Of a stretch of 64,000 nucleotides of DNA, positions 58,575 through 64,000 are shown piece after piece. The stretch lies in the NCBI RefSeq assembly GCF_000829455.1, contig NZ_JXAK01000029.1:1-64000 (forward strand), written 5' to 3'. Under the pieces are notes generated by a model. The model was given only the letters and a program-made list of their open reading frames with translations. It made no database searches and was not told the origin of the DNA. The first letter of the stretch is position 1. Each line of letters begins with the position of its first letter. The position numbers and the translations under genes are program-made. The stretch comes from Gordoniibacillus kamchatkensis (GTDB lineage: Bacteria > Bacillota > Bacilli > Paenibacillales > NBRC-103111).

Positions 58575-59074
58575 TCATTCCTTGGAGTCGTAGTAACACA
58601 GCTCCGCCTCCGCTCGGCCGTCCGCTATCGTCATAATTCCGTACGAATAACGCGGCTGCCGGCGTTTGTCCGTCGGCGAGCCGGGGTTCAGCAGCAGCGT
58701 CCGGCCCACGGTGCGCAGCTCGGGAATGTGCGAATGGCCGAACACGATACGTCCGGCATGTCGTCCGCGAATGTATGCAGTGCCCGCTCGGCAGTCGTCT
58801 TGCGCGTTCCGTCGCCGTGCACGATGCCGATCGCCACGCCGCCGAAAGTGAGCCGCTTGACGTAACCGAACCGTCTCGCGATGTCCCGCCCGTCGTTATT
58901 GCCGGCGACCGACTCGCACGGGGCGATCGCTTCGACCAGCTCCACCACGTGCGGGCTAACCCAGTCCCCCGCGTGCAAAATCAAATCTACGCCGCTCAGC
59001 CCGCTCACAAGCGCATTCGGCAGTTTGCGGGCCGCCGCGCCCAAATGCGTGTCCGAAATGACGCCGATGCGCAT
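58575..59074 (-). pseudogene. YfcE/YsnB-type metallophosphoesterase, frameshifted
   Basis: Begins MRIGVISDTHLGAAARKLPNAL, with the metal motif SDTH, HAGD, AGNND and IVHGDG of the MJ0936/YfcE phosphodiesterase family. The frame breaks near 58749 (GACGTATCGTG). With one base restored it goes on DVIVFGHSHIPELRTVGRTLLLNPGS (the last metal motif GHSH) and stops at 58575, giving 166 aa, a normal family length. Either recent decay or a sequence error. It is 18 bases after the amidase stop on the same strand. Confidence 0.85.
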
Positions 59075-59092
59075 CGGCCGTACCTCCTCCCG

Positions 59093-60570
59093 TTAATCGA
59101 ATACTGGCGGACGGCGATGCTTCGTCGCTTGCTCGTACGCAAAGGCGAGCTTCAGCAGTACGCCTTCGCTGTAAGCCGTACCCGTGAACGTGACCGCGAC
59201 CGGCCCGCTTTCGCTCCAGCCGCCCGGCACCGTCACGGAAGGGTAGCCCGCTTTGGCCGGAATATGGCTGAACGAGCTGCCCTCCGATACGAGCGCATCG
59301 AGCCGAAGCTCGCGCAGCACCCGGTCTATGCCGCCCGCCTGCGTCTGTTCCAGATCGAGCGCCCGCGCCCGCAAGTAGGCGGATCCGTCAGCGTCCCGCT
59401 CGTCGCTTCCGAAGCCGCCATGCGGGCTTGGCCATAACGAAGCATCCGTTCCCCGTTCCGCTCGTTATACTCGATGACGTCTTTCAAGCTGTGGACGGGC
59501 ACATGCGGCTCCACGCGGCTAAGGTAGGCGTTAAGCGCCGGCTTGAATTCGTGAGTCAGCACTTCGGGCCGATACGGCTCGTCCTGATGCGGGAAGTCGG
59601 GAATCGGAACGATGTCCGCGCCAAGCCCGCGCATCGTCTCGAGCGCAGCCTCAAACACCGGGAGCCTCGCCTCCGGATCGGACACGAACTTGTAAAAATA
59701 CGTCGGCACGCCGATGCGCGCTCCCTTCAGCCCATCCGCGTCCAAAAACGCCGTATAGTCGTCGGGCGTCCGCCCTTCGCTCGCCCACGTGGCAGGATCC
59801 AGCTCGTCGACGCCAGCGAGCGCGCTTAGCAGCAGAGCGGCGTCCCGGGCGGTGCGGGCCATAGGCCCGGCCGTATCCTGGCTGCCGGCAATCGGGATGA
59901 TGCCGGACCGCGAGACGAGCCCCACCGTCGGCTTCACGCCGACGATCGAATTCCAGCTCGCCGGATTAAGGATCGAGCCGGACGTCTCCGTACCGACAGC
60001 CACCGCTGTCAAATTGGCCGCTACCGCTACTGCCGAGCCCGAGCTCGATCCCCCGGCCATATATACCCCGGGCTTGTATGGATTGAGCACTTGCCCGCCG
60101 CGCGAGCTGTAGCCTGTCGGCATCCGGTCCGATATAAAATTCGCCCATTCGGTCATATTCGCCTTGCCGAGCAGCACCGCTCCGGCAGCGCGCAGCCGCA
60201 GCACGAGCGAGGCGTCTTCGGCCGCGTAATGATCGGCCAGCGCCAGCGAGCCGGCGCTCGTATGCATGCTGTCGGCGGTGTCGATGTTGTCCTTGAGCAG
60301 CACCGGAATGCCGTGCAGCGGTCCGCGCGGCCCTTGCCGCCGGCGCTCGGCGTCCATCGCTTCGGCGAGATGCAGCGCATCCGGATTAAGCTCCAGCACC
60401 GCGTTCAGCTTCGGGCCGGACTGATCGACGGCGGCGATGCGCCGCATGTAATACAGCACGAGCTGCCACGACGTCAATTCGCCGGCGGACATGGCCCGCT
60501 GCAGCTCGGCGACCGTCGCCTCTTCCCAATTTGCGCTGTCCGTTACGCTTTGCCCGGTCGTATCCTTCAT
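59093..60570 (-). pseudogene. Amidase (amidase signature family), frameshifted
   Basis: Amide hydrolase of the GatA-like family. The catalytic Lys is in PVLLKDNID, the Ser-cis-Ser-Lys triad in GGSSSGSAVAVAANLTAVAVGTETSGSI. The frame reads to ASEATSGTLTDP and breaks near 59382 (GATCCGCCTAC). One added base restores AYLRARALDLEQTQAGG and the end AFAYEQATKHRRPPVFD, 492 aa in total. ATG start after GAGAGGGG. Not part of gatCAB; substrate unknown. The downstream phosphoesterase gene is also frameshifted. Confidence 0.88.
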
Positions 60571-60672
60571 CGCGTTTTTCGTCCCCTCTCCTGATTGACA
60601 ACCCTATGATTTCCATTCTAGGAGAAAACGATGGTAAAATAAATACCAGCATGTTTGCAGAGGAGCATGACG

Positions 60673-61971
60673 ATGACGACAAACGATATAACGGCGAAGC
60701 TGCAGCAGGCGATTGGCCTCCTCGAGCAGCGCTTTTTCGAGCGCGAGGAGCTGATCCGGCTGCTGCTGCTCGGTGTGCTGAGCAGTGAAAACGTGCTGAT
60801 GGTCGGCCCGCCCGGCACGGCCAAATCGCAGCTTGCGCGCACGCTGGCCGAGCTGTTCGGCGGCGGCAAGTTTTTCGACTATTTGCTGACGCGTTTTACG
60901 ACTCCGGACGAAATATTCGGCCCCGTCTCGCTGCAGCGGCTCAAGCAGGACGAATATGTGCGACGCACCGACGGCTATTTGCCGGCGGCCGACTTTGCTT
61001 TTCTCGACGAAATATTTAAAGCGAACAGCGCGATTTTAAATTCGCTCCTGTCGATTCTCAACGAGCGGATGTTTTTCAACGGTGGGGACAAGCAGCTAGT
61101 GCCGCTCGTGTTTCTGATGGCGGCGTCCAACGAGCTGCCGGAGGAGAACGAGCAGCTGGCGGCGCTGTACGACCGCTTCCTGCTGCGCTATGAGGTCGAA
61201 TACCTGAAGACGATTGCCAGCTACGAGCGGATGTTCGATGCTCCGTCCGGGCCGCTGCCGGCGCTGCTGTCCGTCCGCGACATCTTGGACATTCGCGAGC
61301 GTGCCGAGCGCGTCGAGCTGCCGGAGCCGATGGTATATATGCTGTTTCAGCTGAAAACGGCGCTCGAAGAAAACGAATACGTCCTCTCCGACCGCCGCTG
61401 GAAAAAAATCGGCACCGTCTGGCGCACGTCGGCCGCCTTGCACGGGCGCTCCGCCGTCTCCGTCTGGGATACGGTGTTTACGCCGCATATGCTGTGGGAT
61501 TTCCCCGAAGACCTCGGTCCGCTGCGCGAGCTGTTCGACGGCGTTTTCCAAGAAGCGCTGAAGCGCGAAATGGAGCGCGAGCTGCCGCTCGAAGAGTACG
61601 ACCGGATCGCCCGCAAATGGCTGGAGCGCGAGGATGAGCTGCACAGCTTCCAGTTCAAGCGCGAGCTCGGCGCAAGCATGCCGAAGGAAGCGGCGGAGCG
61701 GCTGCGCCGTCAGCTGGACGAATGCCGCGCCGAGCTGGAAGATGCGGCCCGCGCGCTGGCGAAGAAGCTGACCGCTTGGCAGCAGCGCGAACAGCAGCTG
61801 GCAGACTGGGTGCGGGCGCAGAACGTGCTGCTGCTGCATCCGGACGCGTACGCGGTGAAATTTTCCCGCTTGCGCATTCTAGGGGAACGCACGCTGCAGA
61901 CGCTGCAAGGCCTGTACCGCACGATCAACGACAAGGACATACCGGGATTCGCTTACGACTACACCTTGTAA
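60673..61971 (+). CDS. MoxR-family AAA ATPase (RavA-like)
   Basis: A 432-aa AAA+ ATPase. Walker A GPPGTAKS (near residue 44), Walker B FAFLDEIFKANSAILNSLL, sensor 1 MAASNELPEENEQL, and the arginine-finger region YDRFLLRYEV. The last 130 residues form a coiled coil and a beta-rich end, as in RavA. RavA-type proteins act as chaperones with a VWA partner; the VWA gene follows 15 bases later. AGAGGAG precedes the ATG at 60673. Confidence 0.92.
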   Translation: MTTNDITAKLQQAIGLLEQRFFEREELIRLLLLGVLSSENVLMVGPPGTAKSQLARTLAELFGGGKFFDYLLTRFTTPDEIFGPVSLQRLKQDEYVRRTDGYLPAADFAFLDEIFKANSAILNSLLSILNERMFFNGGDKQLVPLVFLMAASNELPEENEQLAALYDRFLLRYEVEYLKTIASYERMFDAPSGPLPALLSVRDILDIRERAERVELPEPMVYMLFQLKTALEENEYVLSDRRWKKIGTVWRTSAALHGRSAVSVWDTVFTPHMLWDFPEDLGPLRELFDGVFQEALKREMERELPLEEYDRIARKWLEREDELHSFQFKRELGASMPKEAAERLRRQLDECRAELEDAARALAKKLTAWQQREQQLADWVRAQNVLLLHPDAYAVKFSRLRILGERTLQTLQGLYRTINDKDIPGFAYDYTL

Positions 61972-61986
61972 CGGAGCTGAAGGCCG

Positions 61987-63702
61987 ATGATGATCGAGTG
62001 CACGCGCGTCGACCGCTACGTCTTCGACGGCTACGTCCGCTCCTCGCGGACGGCGCACGAATGGCTGCGCGAAGCGCGGCGACAGGCCCCGTGGTTTACG
62101 GAGGAGCTGTTCGCCGACTTTTTCTTCGCTTTTTATCTCGCTGAGCCCAGGCCCGGCTATGCGCCGGACGTGCCTCCGTTTCACCGCTGGCTCGTGGAAA
62201 CGCTCGTCCGGCAATATTTTTACCGCACGATTCATCCGCGCACGGCCGGCCAAGTGAACGCTTCGTTCAAAACCGCGCTGAAAGCGCTCATGTGGCTTAC
62301 GGCTTCCTATGAAGAAGAAGTGCAAAAGCGAGAGCGCCAGCGGCGGCCGGTTGCGGCAGGCATTGGCGACAAGCGCCCCGCCCCCGGCGAGCAGCCGGAC
62401 GGGCTCGAAGAGCGGCTGACGCAGAAGCAGATCGAGCGGCTGCGGCTCGTCGGGTATACGCTGCAGCAAGGGAAACGAACTGTCGAGGACAAGCAGGCGG
62501 AGCTCGATGCGAAGCCGCTGCGCTCGGAGGAAATTCGCTCCTTGAAGGAGCGGATCGAGCAGCTGCGGGAGGAAATGAAAACGGAGTTTGTGAAGCGGGA
62601 TAAGCTGCGGGTCAAGCTGCGCAAAGCCGAGGAGGAGCTGGCCGGGCTCGAAGCGCGGCAAAGCCGCCGGGAGCGGCGCGACCGCGAGGCGGTGGCGGCG
62701 ATCGAAGCCGAGCTCGGCGACTGGCTGAACCGCTCGCTGCGCGAAACGCTGGAATCCGAAGACGAGGACAGCTTCCGTCTCGGCGAGTTGATCCAGGCCA
62801 GCCAGCGGCTCGCCAACCGGCGCTGGGGAACCGAGCTCGGCAAGCTGCGCCGGCAGCAGTTCGAGCATTATTTGCGCTGGGCCGGCAAGCTGAGCAAGCA
62901 GCCGGATCTGATCGCGTTTTTGCAGGAGGTCGGGCGCATCGTCCACCATCTGCAGGTGAAGCGCCGGCAAACGCGTGCGCCGCACGTGCCTGAAGCTTAT
63001 GACGATCTGCGCCAGTCCGGCGACATCGCGCATATGCTGCCGAGCGAAGCGAGCCTGCTCGCCGCTCCGGAGTTCGAGCCGCTCTTTTACGCCAAATGGC
63101 TGGAAGGCAAGCTGCTCACGTACCATATTTCCGGGCGCATGGAAGAACCGATGAAAGGCCCGGTCATCTGCATGCTCGATACGTCGCATTCGATGCGCGG
63201 CCCTAAGCTGCGGCTGGCCCAGCTGTTCACGGCGGCGTTCGCTTCCTTCGCGCTCTTGGAGCGGCGCGATTTTGTGCTGCTGCTGTTCGGGGCGAAGGGC
63301 GAACTGCTGGAGCATATTTTATATCACCGGCGGCCGGACTGGCCGCGCTTTTACAGCTTGGCGCAAATGGCGTTCGGCGGCGGCACCAACTTCGACGCGC
63401 CGCTGCGGCGCGGCATCGAGTTCGTGCAGCGGGAGCCCGCGTTCCGCAACGCCGATTTCGTGATGGTGACCGACGGCGTCGGCGCCGTCTCCCCGCCCGT
63501 CCGCGAGCAGCTCGCCGAGCTCGGCCGGACGAAAAAGCTGCGCCTGCATACGCTCGTCGTCGGCTCGGCGCGCCAGCATCTCGTACAAAAGTACGACATT
63601 GTCGGCGTTTCGCACGAGGTGCGTTTTGCCGCCCGCTGGGAGATGCAGGACGACGCGAAGGACGAACTGCTGCTGGATGTGTTCGACGCGAGGAAGCAAT
63701 GA
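61987..63702 (+). CDS. VWA-domain protein (ViaA-like) partner of the AAA ATPase
   Basis: A 571-aa protein. A helical N-terminal part (1-110), a long Lys/Arg/Glu-rich coiled coil (about 125-250), a linker, and a von Willebrand A domain from about 390. The MIDAS metal motif is complete: DTSHSM (near 398), GGGTNFD with the Thr, and VTDG with the Asp. This matches the ViaA/CoxE-type partners of MoxR ATPases, which together help to insert metals or remodel complexes. Substrate unknown. Confidence 0.9.
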   Translation: MMIECTRVDRYVFDGYVRSSRTAHEWLREARRQAPWFTEELFADFFFAFYLAEPRPGYAPDVPPFHRWLVETLVRQYFYRTIHPRTAGQVNASFKTALKALMWLTASYEEEVQKRERQRRPVAAGIGDKRPAPGEQPDGLEERLTQKQIERLRLVGYTLQQGKRTVEDKQAELDAKPLRSEEIRSLKERIEQLREEMKTEFVKRDKLRVKLRKAEEELAGLEARQSRRERRDREAVAAIEAELGDWLNRSLRETLESEDEDSFRLGELIQASQRLANRRWGTELGKLRRQQFEHYLRWAGKLSKQPDLIAFLQEVGRIVHHLQVKRRQTRAPHVPEAYDDLRQSGDIAHMLPSEASLLAAPEFEPLFYAKWLEGKLLTYHISGRMEEPMKGPVICMLDTSHSMRGPKLRLAQLFTAAFASFALLERRDFVLLLFGAKGELLEHILYHRRPDWPRFYSLAQMAFGGGTNFDAPLRRGIEFVQREPAFRNADFVMVTDGVGAVSPPVREQLAELGRTKKLRLHTLVVGSARQHLVQKYDIVGVSHEVRFAARWEMQDDAKDELLLDVFDARKQ

Positions 63703-63737
63703 CTAGCAAATAGCCGATCGGGTGCCCCGGCAGGCAC

Positions 63738-63768
63738 GCAAAAAAGACGCCTTCGCTGCGAAGACGTC
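63738..63768 (-). terminator. Terminator of the right-edge gene
   Basis: On the minus strand GACGTCTTCG-CAG-CGAAGGCGTC followed by TTTTTT, 67 bases after the stop of the cut gene. Confidence 0.75.
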
Positions 63769-63834
63769 CCGGTTATCCGCGTTCCGCCAAGCCCGCGCTA
63801 CATCCGGCGCGGCTAAGCGTATACGACAATTACA

Positions 63835-64000
63835 CTACAGTGCGCTCCGTTTGCGCTCCATCAAGCCGTAAATCGTTTCCAGCGAAACGCCTGTCTTGTG
63901 GTACACTTCCATTAAGGAAGCCCAAGGATGGCTCGCCAAATACTCCTTCACTTTGTGCGCATCTTGTTTGACCGCTTCGCTGCAACTCTTGCAGTGTTTG
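63835..64000 (-). CDS. Zinc-ribbon/HTH protein, C-terminal part (YvyF-like?)
   Basis: Only the last 54 codons are in the window. They read KHCKSCSEAVKQDAHKVKEY, then ASLMEVYHKTGVSLETIYGLMERKRSAL. The Cys-x-x-Cys at the start suggests the second half of a zinc knuckle, followed by a helix-turn-helix. That layout resembles YvyF, the small protein upstream of flgM in flagellar operons of Bacilli. The missing N-terminus prevents a firm call. Confidence 0.55.
   Translation of the reverse strand, partial: KHCKSCSEAVKQDAHKVKEYLASHPWASLMEVYHKTGVSLETIYGLMERKRSAL

Noticed and set aside
61879-63315. Open frame of 478 codons antisense to the VWA gene
   Set aside because: Shadow of the coiled-coil and VWA coding strand; no family motif.

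Overview
The window looks like chromosomal DNA from a high-GC, endospore-forming Firmicute of the Paenibacillaceae (Paenibacillus/Cohnella type). The evidence is a CotF-type spore-coat cluster arranged as in Bacillus subtilis yraGF-adhB-yraED, a SigW-like ECF factor, BdbC/BdbD, RsgA, YwbE, AGGAGG ribosome sites with many GTG/TTG starts, and three Firmicute riboswitch classes (yybP-ykoY, guanine, TPP). No prophage, CRISPR array, rRNA or plasmid genes were seen. The only mobile DNA is the 5' end of a group IIC intron cut by the left edge.

Layout. 1-3.5 kb: intron end, MreB-like protein, 2-hydroxyacid dehydrogenase, lipoprotein polysaccharide deacetylase. 3.5-6.4 kb: DinB protein and the spore-coat/alcohol dehydrogenase operon. 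6.5-13.2 kb: lactonase with two frameshifts, acetyltransferase, old yellow enzyme, D-aminopeptidase, aldo/keto reductase, and an ECF sigma with its YCII partner. 13.2-17.1 kb: RsgA, DEAD-box helicase and YwbE, bracketed by two copies of a 168-bp palindromic repeat. 17.1-21.7 kb: unknown gene, DUF457-type membrane protein, a 30-aa membrane peptide and a TetR regulator facing an MFS pump across a tandem-palindrome operator, then a Mn riboswitch and TerC. 21.7-27.5 kb: YjbR protein, DUF318 permease, cobalamin-binding-like protein, guanine-riboswitch-controlled FAD dehydrogenase, a fused glycosyltransferase. 28-35.4 kb: alpha-CTD-like protein, HAD phosphatase, chromate transporter, amidohydrolase, thioesterase, deoxynucleoside kinase, DNA glycosylase, MFS protein. 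35.4-40.8 kb: bdbDC, SigW/DinB, M50 protease, Tag with an ABC ATPase. 40.9-45.3 kb: tRNA-Thr, and a TPP-riboswitch thiamine-precursor uptake operon ending in a TatD hydrolase. 45.4-51.1 kb: patatin, small proteins, a TIM-barrel-like protein, uridine kinase, M29 aminopeptidase. 51.1-53.8 kb: a DUF5317 / 32-aa hydrophobic peptide / GGDEF-HD-GYP module. 53.9-64 kb: transporter, topoisomerase III, phosphodiesterase, amidase, a MoxR-VWA pair and a cut zinc-ribbon/HTH gene.

Two features stand out. The c-di-GMP module at 51.1-53.8 kb has a conserved-looking tiny secreted-type peptide between two membrane proteins and an intrinsic terminator before the sensor; it could be a peptide-linked signalling unit and is the best candidate for an undescribed system. 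Second, there are several dispersed hairpin families; two copies of one lie between the predicted thi promoter and its TPP aptamer.

Five genes carry six apparent single-base deletions, each repaired by adding one base. I report them as frameshifted genes, but the pattern suits consensus sequence errors as well as real decay. All functions are read from motifs and context; no database search was possible.
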